Shown here: piece after piece, positions 15,002 through 22,150 of the stretch
How the letters are laid out: each line of letters opens with the position of its first letter
Position numbering within the stretch: the first letter of the stretch is position 1
NCBI GenBank assembly: GCA_044375275.1
Contig: JBILMZ010000014.1
Span: forward strand, 1 to 30,717
Direction of reading: 5' to 3'
Source: SZUA-430 sp044375275
Lineage (GTDB): Bacteria > Pseudomonadota > Alphaproteobacteria > Micropepsales > Micropepsaceae
DNA length: 30,717 nt
Made by a program: the position numbers and the translations under genes
Notes under the pieces: model-generated
Databases searched by the model: none
What the model saw: only the letters and a program-made list of their open reading frames with translations
Told to the model about the DNA's origin: nothing

Positions 15002-16222
15002 ATGAGACGCGTGGCTGTGACAGGCATGGGCATCGTATGCTCCATCGGCAACAACACGCAGGAGGTTGTCGCATCCCTCCGTGACGCCCGCTCGGGCATC
15101 GTGGCCTCGGAAGACTATCTGAAGATGGGCTTCCGCAGCCAGGTGCACGGATCGCTGAAGATCGACCTCGACGCCGCGGTCGACCGGCGCGCAAAGCGCT
15201 TCATGGGAGATGGCGCCGCTTATGCCTGGATCGCGATGAACCAGGCCATCGCAGACAGCGGCCTGGAAGCAAAGGACGTCTCCAACGAGCGCACGGGCCT
15301 CATCGTGGGCTCCGGCGGTCCCTCGACAAAGGCGATCGTGGCCGCAGCTGACATCACGCGTGAAACGAAAAGCCCGAGGAAAATCGGCCCCTTCGCGGTG
15401 CCGAAGGGAATGTCGTCAACGTTGTCAGCCAACCTGTCGACCTGGTTCAAGACCAAGGGCGTGAACTACTCCATCTCGTCGGCCTGCTCGACATCCGCCA
15501 ACTGCATCGGCAACGCCTACGAGATGATCCAGTGGGGCAAGCAGGATGTGATGTTCGCAGGCGGCGGCGAGGAGCTCGACTGGACGCTCTCCTGCCTGTT
15601 CGACGCCATGGGCGCCATGTCGTCCAAGTATAACGCCACGCCCGAGAAGGCGAGCCGGGCCTACGACAAGAACCGCGACGGCTTCGTGATCTCCGGCGGC
15701 GGCGGCATCCTCGTCCTCGAGGAATGGGAACGCGCCAAGGCCCGCGGTGCAAAGATCTATGCCGAGATCGTGGGCTACGGCGCCACCGCAGACGGCGCCG
15801 ACATGGTCGCCCCGTCAGGCGAAGGCGCCGTACGCTGCATGCGCATGGCCATCGAAAACGTCCGCGCCCCGATCGACTACATCAACCCGCACGCGACCTC
15901 CACGCCCGTCGGCGACATCCCGGAGATCAAGGCGATCCACGAGGTCTTCGGCAAGACCACCCCGCCGATCAGCGCCACCAAGTCCCTCACGGGCCATAGC
16001 CAGGGCGCCGCCGGCGTGCACGAGGCAATCTACTCGCTCCTGATGCTGAACAACGACTTCATGTGCGAAAGCGCCAACGTCGAGGAACTCGACCCTGAAG
16101 TCGCGGGTGCCAACATCCTGCGCAAGCGCGTCGACAACGCCAAGCTTCAGACCGTGATGTCGAACTCGTTCGGCTTTGGCGGAACGAATGCCTCACTCGT
16201 CTTCCAAAGGCCGAACGTCTAG
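15002..16222 (+). CDS. fabB: Beta-ketoacyl-ACP synthase I
   Basis: Condenses acyl-ACP with malonyl-ACP and is required to elongate the cis-3 unsaturated product of FabA. The thiolase fold carries the nucleophile C162 in SSACSTSANCIG, H297 in NPHATSTPVGD, K327 in SATKSLTGH and H332. The 406 residues fit KAS I. The partner gene fabA directly upstream favours FabB over FabF. The start ATG is preceded by AAGGGA. The stop lies three bases before fabI. Confidence 0.96.
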   Translation: MRRVAVTGMGIVCSIGNNTQEVVASLRDARSGIVASEDYLKMGFRSQVHGSLKIDLDAAVDRRAKRFMGDGAAYAWIAMNQAIADSGLEAKDVSNERTGLIVGSGGPSTKAIVAAADITRETKSPRKIGPFAVPKGMSSTLSANLSTWFKTKGVNYSISSACSTSANCIGNAYEMIQWGKQDVMFAGGGEELDWTLSCLFDAMGAMSSKYNATPEKASRAYDKNRDGFVISGGGGILVLEEWERAKARGAKIYAEIVGYGATADGADMVAPSGEGAVRCMRMAIENVRAPIDYINPHATSTPVGDIPEIKAIHEVFGKTTPPISATKSLTGHSQGAAGVHEAIYSLLMLNNDFMCESANVEELDPEVAGANILRKRVDNAKLQTVMSNSFGFGGTNASLVFQRPNV

Positions 16223-16225
16223 ACC

Positions 16226-17053
16226 ATGACACTCAAGACAAATCTGATGGCCGGGAAACGCGGCCTGATCATGGGCGTCGCCAATGATCACTCCATCGCC
16301 TGGGGCATTGCACAGACCCTGCACCAGCACGGCGCCGAGCTTGCCTTCACCTACCAGGGCGACGCCTTCGGCAAGCGCGTGAAGCCGCTGGTCGAAACCG
16401 TGGGTGCCAAGATCGTCATTGAAGCCGACGTCGAGAACGACCAGTCGCTCGAGACCGTCTTCAGCACGCTGGAGCGTGAATGGGGCAGCCTCGACTTCGT
16501 CGTGCACGCCATCGCCTTCTCCGACCGCAACGAACTCAAGGGCCGCTATGTCGACACCTCGCGCGCGAACTTCCGCCGCTCGATGGAGATCTCCTGCTTC
16601 TCCTTCACGGACATCGCGCGCCGCGCGCAGCCGCTGATGAAGAACGGCGGCTCGCTGATCACGCTGACCTATGCCGGCTCGCAGCGCGTCATGCCCAGCT
16701 ACAACGTCATGGGCGTGGCGAAAGCAGCCCTGGAAGCCTCCGTGCGCTACCTGGCGGCCGATCTCGGCCCCCAGGGCATCCGCGTCAACGCCCTCTCCCC
16801 GGGCCCCATGCGCACGCTCGCAGGCTCAGCCGTGGGCGACGCCCGCAACGTCTTCAAGTGGTACAAGCAGTACTCGCCACTGCGTAAGACCGTGGAACTC
16901 CAGCACGTCGGCGGCTCCGCCCTCTACTTCCTGAGCGACCTGTCAGCAGGCGTCACCGGCGAAGTCCACTACATCGACGCCGGCTTCAACGTAACCGGCA
17001 TGCCCGGCGCGCCAGAGATCAAGGCGCTGTTTGCAGGCGAACAGGGCGAGTAA
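16226..17053 (+). CDS. fabI: Enoyl-ACP reductase (NADH)
   Basis: Catalyses the last reductive step of each fatty acid elongation cycle. A short-chain dehydrogenase fold with the FabI-type cofactor loop GVANDHSIAWGIA (17-29), catalytic Tyr159 and Lys166 in the spacing Y-x6-K (YNVMGVAK), and Tyr149 ten residues earlier as in FabI. SPGPMRTLAG is the substrate-binding loop region. The length of 275 residues is typical. It is the target family of triclosan. It is the last gene of the fab operon and sits three bases after fabB. Confidence 0.96.
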   Translation: MTLKTNLMAGKRGLIMGVANDHSIAWGIAQTLHQHGAELAFTYQGDAFGKRVKPLVETVGAKIVIEADVENDQSLETVFSTLEREWGSLDFVVHAIAFSDRNELKGRYVDTSRANFRRSMEISCFSFTDIARRAQPLMKNGGSLITLTYAGSQRVMPSYNVMGVAKAALEASVRYLAADLGPQGIRVNALSPGPMRTLAGSAVGDARNVFKWYKQYSPLRKTVELQHVGGSALYFLSDLSAGVTGEVHYIDAGFNVTGMPGAPEIKALFAGEQGE

Positions 17054-17060
17054 TCGCCCT
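17043..17060 (+). terminator. Hairpin spanning the fabI stop codon
   Basis: AGGGCGA (17043-17049) pairs with TCGCCCT (17054-17060) around a GTAA (GNRA-type) loop that contains the TAA stop. No T-run follows, so it is a weak intrinsic terminator or a 3'-end stabilising stem. Confidence 0.4.
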
Positions 17061-17088
17061 CACGCCCACACCTCTACCAAAAATCCAC

Positions 17089-17216
17089 GTCATGGTTCGC
17101 CCCCGGGCATGCGCTGCGCGCATCCCGAGGACAGGCTCCGGCGAACCACCCACGACTTTGCAGCGCCAGGCCGGAGCAAAAGAAGTCGTGGGTGGTCTGC
17201 CTACGCAGACCATGAC
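17089..17216. repeat. Nested alternative palindromes between fabI and the HAD gene
   Basis: Several exact pairings compete here: TGGTTCGCC (17093-17101) with GGCGAACCA (17140-17148); ACCACCCACGACTT (17145-17158) with AAGTCGTGGGTGGT (17183-17196); TGGTCTGC (17193-17200) with GCAGACCA (17205-17212); and GTCATGGT (17089-17096) with ACCATGAC (17209-17216). The pairings overlap, so a transcript could switch folds. The location between convergent genes and the mosaic build suggest a dispersed palindromic element. An 84-codon open frame across it looks spurious. Confidence 0.7.
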
Positions 17217-17300
17217 AGCCCTTTTGAATCGATGGGAAATGCAAAGGCAGACGCTGGAACAGCGATGAGCAAGAACAAGGCGTGAGAAGCCTGAGATGCG

Positions 17301-17969
17301 TTAGCCCAGTCTCAAAAACTCTTCCTCAAGAGCCGCCATGCTCGCAAACACGCGCACCGCACCGACTGCAAGCAATTCACGCGATTGATCCGGATGGCAA
17401 TGCGGTGCACCCGAAAAGCCCCAGACTGTCATGCCGGCGGCGACACCAGCCTTCACACCGTTGACGCTATCCTCGATGACCACGCAACGTGGCCCCGGCA
17501 CACCCAACCGCTCTGCAGCCAGCAGGAACAAATCTGGCGCAGGCTTTCCCCGCTCTACATCGTCGCCGGAAAAAACATGGCCGTTGAACACATTCCAAAG
17601 ACCAAGTGCCCTGACTTTCCCATGCAGTTCAAGTTTCGGGCTGGAAGACGCAATCGCCTTTGCTCCCCGGAATGCACGGGCGGCGTCGACGGCACCAGCG
17701 ATAGGCCTGATATCGGACAGGATGCGCCGTGTGATCTCGGCACTCAATTGATCGATGAAACCCGACGGCAGTGGCGCACCGCGCTGGGTCATGTGGCACT
17801 CGTTCAGAGCCTCGCCCCAACTCTTGACGGTCAGCCCCTGAAATCTGGTTCTGTAGTCACTGCTGTCAAAAAAAAGCCCGATGCGCTGAAACGCATCGAG
17901 CTCGACTTCGTGTGCGATCGTTTCTGAATCTATGAGGACGCCGTCGCAATCAAAAATGACAGCGTCCAT
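17301..17969 (-). CDS. HAD-superfamily hydrolase (phosphatase/phosphoglucomutase-like)
   Basis: A 222-residue HAD subfamily IA protein. Motif I is DAVIFDCDGVL (Asp7 nucleophile, Asp9). A helical cap (about 16-85) with a tip like beta-phosphoglucomutase/GPH enzymes follows; motif II is around ASSSP, motif III is the lysine of ERGKPAPDLF, and motif IV is CVVIEDSVNG. All catalytic residues are present, so it should act on a small phosphorylated metabolite; the substrate is unknown. The start ATG 17969 is seven bases after the pnp stop. A TTG one codon earlier has better spacing to GAAGG and may be the true start. It is probably read through from pnp. Confidence 0.88.
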   Translation of the reverse strand: MDAVIFDCDGVLIDSETIAHEVELDAFQRIGLFFDSSDYRTRFQGLTVKSWGEALNECHMTQRGAPLPSGFIDQLSAEITRRILSDIRPIAGAVDAARAFRGAKAIASSSPKLELHGKVRALGLWNVFNGHVFSGDDVERGKPAPDLFLLAAERLGVPGPRCVVIEDSVNGVKAGVAAGMTVWGFSGAPHCHPDQSRELLAVGAVRVFASMAALEEEFLRLG

Positions 17970-17976
17970 CAATTGA

Positions 17977-20103
17977 TCAGCCTTCGCCCTTGTCGTTCGG
18001 ATCCTGGGCCAGTTCCTTGCCAGTCGCCTGGTCGACGATCTTCATCGAGAGGCGAACCTTGCCGCGGTCGTCGAAGCCCAGCAGCTTCACGAACACCTTG
18101 TCGCCTTCCTTGACGACATCGCCGGTCTTCGCAACCTTCTTCGGCGAGAGCTGCGAGATGTGCACGAGGCCATCACGCGCGCCGAAGAAATTCACGAAGG
18201 CTCCGAAGTCCATGACCTTCACGACCTTGCCTTCGTAGATCTCGCCAATTTCCGGCTCTGCCACGATCGACTTGATCCACTTCAGCGCCGCACGGATGGA
18301 CTCGCCATTCGCCGAGGCAACCTTGACGACGCCATCATCCTGGATGTCGATCTTCGCACCCGTCTTCTCGACGATCTCGCGAATGACCTTGCCGCCCTGT
18401 CCGATCACTTCACGGATCTTGTCGGTCGGAATGTTGATCACTTCGATGCGCGGTGCATGTTCGCCAAGCTCTGAGCGGGCACCCGTCAGGGCCTTCGACA
18501 TCTCGCCAAGAATGTGCAGACGCCCATCTTTCGCCTGCGTCAGCGCGACCTTCATGATCTCCTCGGTGATGCCGGTGATCTTGATGTCCATCTGCAGCGA
18601 GGTAATGCCGTTGGCCGAACCGGCCACCTTGAAGTCCATGTCGCCGAGGTGATCTTCGTCACCCAGGATGTCCGACAGGACGGCAAAGCGGCTGCCTTCC
18701 TTGATGAGGCCCATGGCGATACCGGCGCACGGTGACTTCAGCGGAACGCCCGCATCCATGAGCGACAGCGACGAACCGCAAACAGTCGCCATCGACGACG
18801 AACCGTTTGACTCCGTGATCTCCGACACGATGCGGACCGTGTAGGGGAAGCTGCTCTTCTCCGGCATCAGCGGACGGATCGCGCGCCACGCGAGCTTTCC
18901 GTGACCGATGTCACGGCGCTTTGGTGCACCGACGCGGCCGGTTTCACCGACAGAATACGGAGGGAAGTTGTAGTGCAGCATGAAGTGCTGCTTGTAGGTC
19001 CCTTCGAGCGAGTCGACATACTGCTCGTCTTCGCCGGTACCCAGCGTAGTGACAACCAGCGCCTGCGTTTCGCCGCGCGTGAACAGAGCCGAACCGTGCG
19101 TGCGTGGCAGAACGCCGACTTCCGACATGATCGGGCGAACAGTCTTCGTGTCACGACCATCGATGCGCGTCCCCGTATCGAGGATGTCATTGCGCACGAT
19201 TGCGGCCTCCACTTCCTTGAACAGGCCACCGACGACAAGCGGATCCGCCTTGCCCTCTCCGGCCAGTTCTTCCATCACGCGCTTCTTCACCGCATCGATG
19301 CTCTTGTAGCGAAGCTGCTTCTGGCGATTGCGATAGGCAGCGCGAAGATCCGTTTCCGCGACAGCCTTGACCTTGGCATAGAGCGCGGCATGGTCTGGCG
19401 GATTGAAGTCGCGTGGCTCTTTCGCTGCGCGTTCGGCCATGCGGATGATGCCGTTGATGACCGATTGCATCGAGCGGTGGCCAAACATGACCGCGCCCAG
19501 CATGATGTCTTCGCCAAGTTCCTTGGCTTCCGATTCAACCATCAGGACGGCGTCTGTCGTGCCGGCGACCACGAGGTCAAGCACCGACTCCGGCATCTTG
19601 TCGATCGTCGTGTTCAGCACGTACTCGCCATTGATATAGCCAACGCGCGCAGCGCCAATCGGACCCTGGAACGGCACGCCCGAGAGCGTGAGTGCCGCAG
19701 ACACGGCCACCATGGAAAGAATGTCGGGATCGTTTTCAAGATCGTGGCTGAGCACGGTCACGATCACCTGCGTTTCATTGCGATAGCCGTCAACGAACAA
19801 CGGACGGATCGGGCGGTCGATGAGGCGCGAGATCAGCGTTTCGCGTTCGGTCGGGCGGCCTTCGCGTTTGAAATAGCCGCCAGGAATGCGGCCAGCCGCA
19901 AACGTCTTTTCCTGGTAATCAACGGTCAGCGGCAGGAAATCGATGCCTGCGCGCGGTGCCTTCGCCGACACGACCGTGGCCAGCACGGTTGTTTCGCCGA
20001 GCGTCGCCAGCACGGCGCCGTCAGCCTGGCGCGCGATGCGCCCTGTTTCCAGAACGAGCTTCTTGCCGCCCCAGTCAATTTCTTCTCTGTGAATGTCGAA
20101 CAT
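17977..20103 (-). CDS. pnp: Polyribonucleotide nucleotidyltransferase (PNPase)
   Basis: Phosphorolytic 3'-5' exoribonuclease and core of RNA degradation complexes. The 708 residues show two RNase PH domains, with the active-site segment GDMDFKVAGS in the second, then a KH domain (about 555-615, IREVIGQGGKVIREI) and an S1 domain (about 620-690, GKVVKVMDFGAFVNFFG). The start ATG at 20103 gives the standard N-terminus MFDIHREEIDWGG. It lies 197 bases after rpsO, the same order as in most bacteria. The leader contains strong hairpins, which in E. coli are the site of RNase III-dependent autocontrol; the same may hold here by analogy. Confidence 0.97.
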   Translation of the reverse strand: MFDIHREEIDWGGKKLVLETGRIARQADGAVLATLGETTVLATVVSAKAPRAGIDFLPLTVDYQEKTFAAGRIPGGYFKREGRPTERETLISRLIDRPIRPLFVDGYRNETQVIVTVLSHDLENDPDILSMVAVSAALTLSGVPFQGPIGAARVGYINGEYVLNTTIDKMPESVLDLVVAGTTDAVLMVESEAKELGEDIMLGAVMFGHRSMQSVINGIIRMAERAAKEPRDFNPPDHAALYAKVKAVAETDLRAAYRNRQKQLRYKSIDAVKKRVMEELAGEGKADPLVVGGLFKEVEAAIVRNDILDTGTRIDGRDTKTVRPIMSEVGVLPRTHGSALFTRGETQALVVTTLGTGEDEQYVDSLEGTYKQHFMLHYNFPPYSVGETGRVGAPKRRDIGHGKLAWRAIRPLMPEKSSFPYTVRIVSEITESNGSSSMATVCGSSLSLMDAGVPLKSPCAGIAMGLIKEGSRFAVLSDILGDEDHLGDMDFKVAGSANGITSLQMDIKITGITEEIMKVALTQAKDGRLHILGEMSKALTGARSELGEHAPRIEVINIPTDKIREVIGQGGKVIREIVEKTGAKIDIQDDGVVKVASANGESIRAALKWIKSIVAEPEIGEIYEGKVVKVMDFGAFVNFFGARDGLVHISQLSPKKVAKTGDVVKEGDKVFVKLLGFDDRGKVRLSMKIVDQATGKELAQDPNDKGEG

Positions 20104-20208
20104 TCGTTTTTAGTCCTGTGTTTGCCGACGCCGGATTGCGTTCAGCCTTCACTGCTCTTGTCTTGCAGGGAATTGGTTTTAAGGGATGTGATTTCAATAA
20201 CGCAGAAA

Positions 20209-20246
20209 GCTCCGGCCGTGAGCCGTGTGGCACGCGGACCCGGAGC
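20209..20246 (-). promoter_or_regulatory. Hairpin in the rpsO-pnp intergenic leader
   Basis: GCTCCGG (20209-20215) pairs with CCGGAGC (20240-20246), with further CCGTG/CACG pairing inside. On the minus strand it is followed by TTTCTG. It could be a weak rpsO terminator or a double-stranded RNase III site in the pnp leader. Confidence 0.45.
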
Positions 20247-20257
20247 GGTTCTGGAGC

Positions 20258-20279
20258 GGGCGGGACAGTGGCCCCGCCC
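20258..20279 (-). terminator. Stem-loop after rpsO
   Basis: GGGCGGG (20258-20264) pairs with CCCGCCC (20273-20279) around eight bases, beginning about 20 bases after the rpsO stop. No T-run follows on the minus strand, so it may slow rather than end transcription and let pnp be co-transcribed. Confidence 0.4.
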
Positions 20280-20300
20280 ATGTCTTGGATTCATTCGGAA

Positions 20301-20570
20301 CTACCGGCGCAGGCCGAGCTTCGCGATGATTGCGTCATAGCGGGCCTTTTCGGTCTTCTTGAGGTAGTCCAGCAGCTTGCGGCGCGTGGACACCATCTTC
20401 AGGAGGCCGCGGCGTGAGTGGTTATCCTTCACGTGGCTCTTGAAGTGATCGGTCAGGCCATTGATGCGCTCGGAGAGCACGGCAATCTGCACTTCCGGCG
20501 AGCCTGTATCGCCCGGCTTGATCGCATATTGCTGGACGACTTCCAGCTTGCGTTCAGGATTCAACGACAT
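20301..20570 (-). CDS. rpsO: 30S ribosomal protein S15
   Basis: Primary 16S rRNA-binding protein of the 30S platform. The 89 residues are the standard length, with the family core TGSPEVQIAVLSERINGLTDH, the conserved FKSHVKDNHSRRGLLKMV rRNA-contact region and RRKLLDYLKK. The start ATG is 11 bases after the truB stop, whose TGA overlaps the GAGG Shine-Dalgarno. It sits between truB and pnp, as in most proteobacteria. Confidence 0.98.
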   Translation of the reverse strand: MSLNPERKLEVVQQYAIKPGDTGSPEVQIAVLSERINGLTDHFKSHVKDNHSRRGLLKMVSTRRKLLDYLKKTEKARYDAIIAKLGLRR

Positions 20571-20581
20571 CGGTTATGTCC

Positions 20582-21526
20582 TCAGTTGGAAAAGTTGAAT
20601 ACACGTATCGGCTTCAGCTCGCCCAGCTCGAAGGCGGTGATCGCAATCGGATCGCCCGAACGGCTGCGGCAATAGACGGTCGAAGGCATCACGGCCCCAC
20701 CGTCATTGTCAGCCCCTTCGTGAAGAGAGAGACGGCCTCGCGCGAGAATGGCCCTGCCCAGCCTGAGCTGGGAGGCCTCCTGGTCGGTTACGGCCAGTGC
20801 CGGGATGTCGTCCAGCACGGTCGCAAGCGGCAGGAGACTGCGCTTGGCGGCGCCGTCTTTAGCAGATTCCTCCAGCTTTTCCAGCGAAATCGCCCCGGCC
20901 AGCGTGAACGGCCCGACCGAGGTCCGTGTTAACGCCGTCACATGCCCGAAACAGCCCAGCGCCCGGCCCATATCCCGCGCGAAGGCCCGGACATAGGTCC
21001 CTTTGCCGCACACCATGTCAAAGCAGGTGTGGTCGGCGTCAGGGCTCTCCACGATCTCAAGGCGATGGATGTCCGTCTCGCGGGCCTTGAGCTCGACCTC
21101 CACCCCATCCCGGGCGAGATCATAGGCGCGCTCCCCATCTACGAGGATGGCTGAGAACGCCGGCGGCACCTGCAGGATGCGTCCGATGAAGGCCGGCAGC
21201 GCAAGCAGCACGGCTTCAGGCGACGGACGCGCATCACTGCTGCGCACCACCGGCCCTTCCCTGTCGTCAGTCGATGTCTCCTGCCCCCACCGCACGGTGA
21301 ACCGATATGACTTGCGGGCATCAACGAGATAGGGAACCGTTTTCGTCGCCTCGCCAAAGGCCAGCGGCAGCACGCCATCGGCCAGCGGATCCAGCGTCCC
21401 CGCATGCCCGGCCTTGTTGGCGTTCAGGAGGCGCCGCACGATCGAGAGCGCCTTCGTGGATGTGATGCCGACCGGCTTGTTCAGGACAAACCACCCATGG
21501 ACAGGGTCGCCCTTACGCCGCGCCAT
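20582..21526 (-). CDS. truB: tRNA pseudouridine-55 synthase
   Basis: Isomerises U55 in the T-loop of nearly all tRNAs. The catalytic Asp46 lies in KAGHAGTLDPLADGVLPLAFG; the N-terminal GWFVLNKPVGITST and the later GKGTYVRAFARDMG are family signatures. The 314 residues fit TruB with a C-terminal PUA-like region. The start was put at ATG 21526 (MARRKGDPVHGW), the usual beginning in alphaproteobacteria; an in-frame ATG at 21544 is possible. It overlaps the rbfA stop by 14 bases. Confidence 0.95.
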   Translation of the reverse strand: MARRKGDPVHGWFVLNKPVGITSTKALSIVRRLLNANKAGHAGTLDPLADGVLPLAFGEATKTVPYLVDARKSYRFTVRWGQETSTDDREGPVVRSSDARPSPEAVLLALPAFIGRILQVPPAFSAILVDGERAYDLARDGVEVELKARETDIHRLEIVESPDADHTCFDMVCGKGTYVRAFARDMGRALGCFGHVTALTRTSVGPFTLAGAISLEKLEESAKDGAAKRSLLPLATVLDDIPALAVTDQEASQLRLGRAILARGRLSLHEGADNDGGAVMPSTVYCRSRSGDPIAITAFELGELKPIRVFNFSN

Positions 21527-21938
21527 CGTCCTCGTCTTTATCATCGTGCTTCAGGTCGCGCGCCACTTTCTCCGAGCGCAGCAGCGCCTCGATGTGATGC
21601 GCTTCATCGAAAGAATTGTCGGCAACGAAATTCACTATTGGCGCATGGCGCAGCTGGAGCATCTTGCCGAGCTGGGAACGAAGGAACGGTGCCGAGCGGT
21701 TGAGCGCATCGAGCACAGGCTGCAGCTGCACGCCACCCAGAGGCATGGCGAACGCCGTGGCGTTCTTGAGGTCCGGACTGATACGCACTTCCGACACTGT
21801 CACCGAGACCCCCGCAAGCACGGGATCGCGGAGCTCGCCGCGCATCAGGATGCCGGCAAGGATGTGTCTGATTTCCTCGGCCACGCGCAGCTGTCGCTGG
21901 GTAGGCCCCTGGGGCGTTCTGGAGGTTTTGCGAACCAT
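21513..21938 (-). CDS. rbfA: 30S ribosome-binding factor A
   Basis: A KH-fold assembly factor that binds immature 30S subunits and helps process the 5' end of 16S rRNA. The 141 residues include the typical N-terminus QRQLRVAEEIRHILAGIL, VSVTVSEVRISPDLKNA, and LRHAPIVNFVADNSFDEAHHIEALL with an acidic tail. The start was set at ATG 21938 rather than TTG 21977, whose extra 13 residues look unlike the family. It overlaps truB. An unusually long 212-base gap with a hairpin separates it from infB. Confidence 0.93.
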   Translation of the reverse strand: MVRKTSRTPQGPTQRQLRVAEEIRHILAGILMRGELRDPVLAGVSVTVSEVRISPDLKNATAFAMPLGGVQLQPVLDALNRSAPFLRSQLGKMLQLRHAPIVNFVADNSFDEAHHIEALLRSEKVARDLKHDDKDEDDGAA

Positions 21939-22087
21939 GTGGGAATGGCTTCTATAAGCCTGTCGGCGTGAATCCAAGCGTCATTCAGTCCGCGTAACCA
22001 AAAGCCGCAACCATCCGAACGGGAATTGGCCTGCCGCGGCCGGACTGGCTGGCAAGTCTGCCTGCTCGCCGCACCCGCCAAATGGTT

Positions 22088-22122
22088 AGGGCTGCCTTCC
22101 TGTCGACCAGAAAGGCAGCCCT
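22088..22122 (-). terminator. Strong stem-loop between infB and rbfA
   Basis: AGGGCTGCCTT (22088-22098) and AAGGCAGCCCT (22112-22122) form an 11-bp perfect stem about 29 bases after the infB stop. No T-run follows on the minus strand. It could be a processing site, or protect the infB mRNA and lower rbfA expression. Confidence 0.5.
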
Positions 22123-22150
22123 TTGTTCGGCTTCAGCATTGCCAGGAGGG

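Noticed and set aside
17031..17285. An 84-codon plus-strand frame after fabI.
   Set aside because: It overlaps the fabI end and consists mostly of the palindromic repeat; there is no family resemblance.
18901..20340. A 479-codon frame opposite pnp.
   Set aside because: It is a long antisense frame caused by high GC3 of a clearly conserved gene. The same applies to the long frames opposite infB (22082-23986), the Fe-S gene (11902-13638) and cysK (2543-3616).
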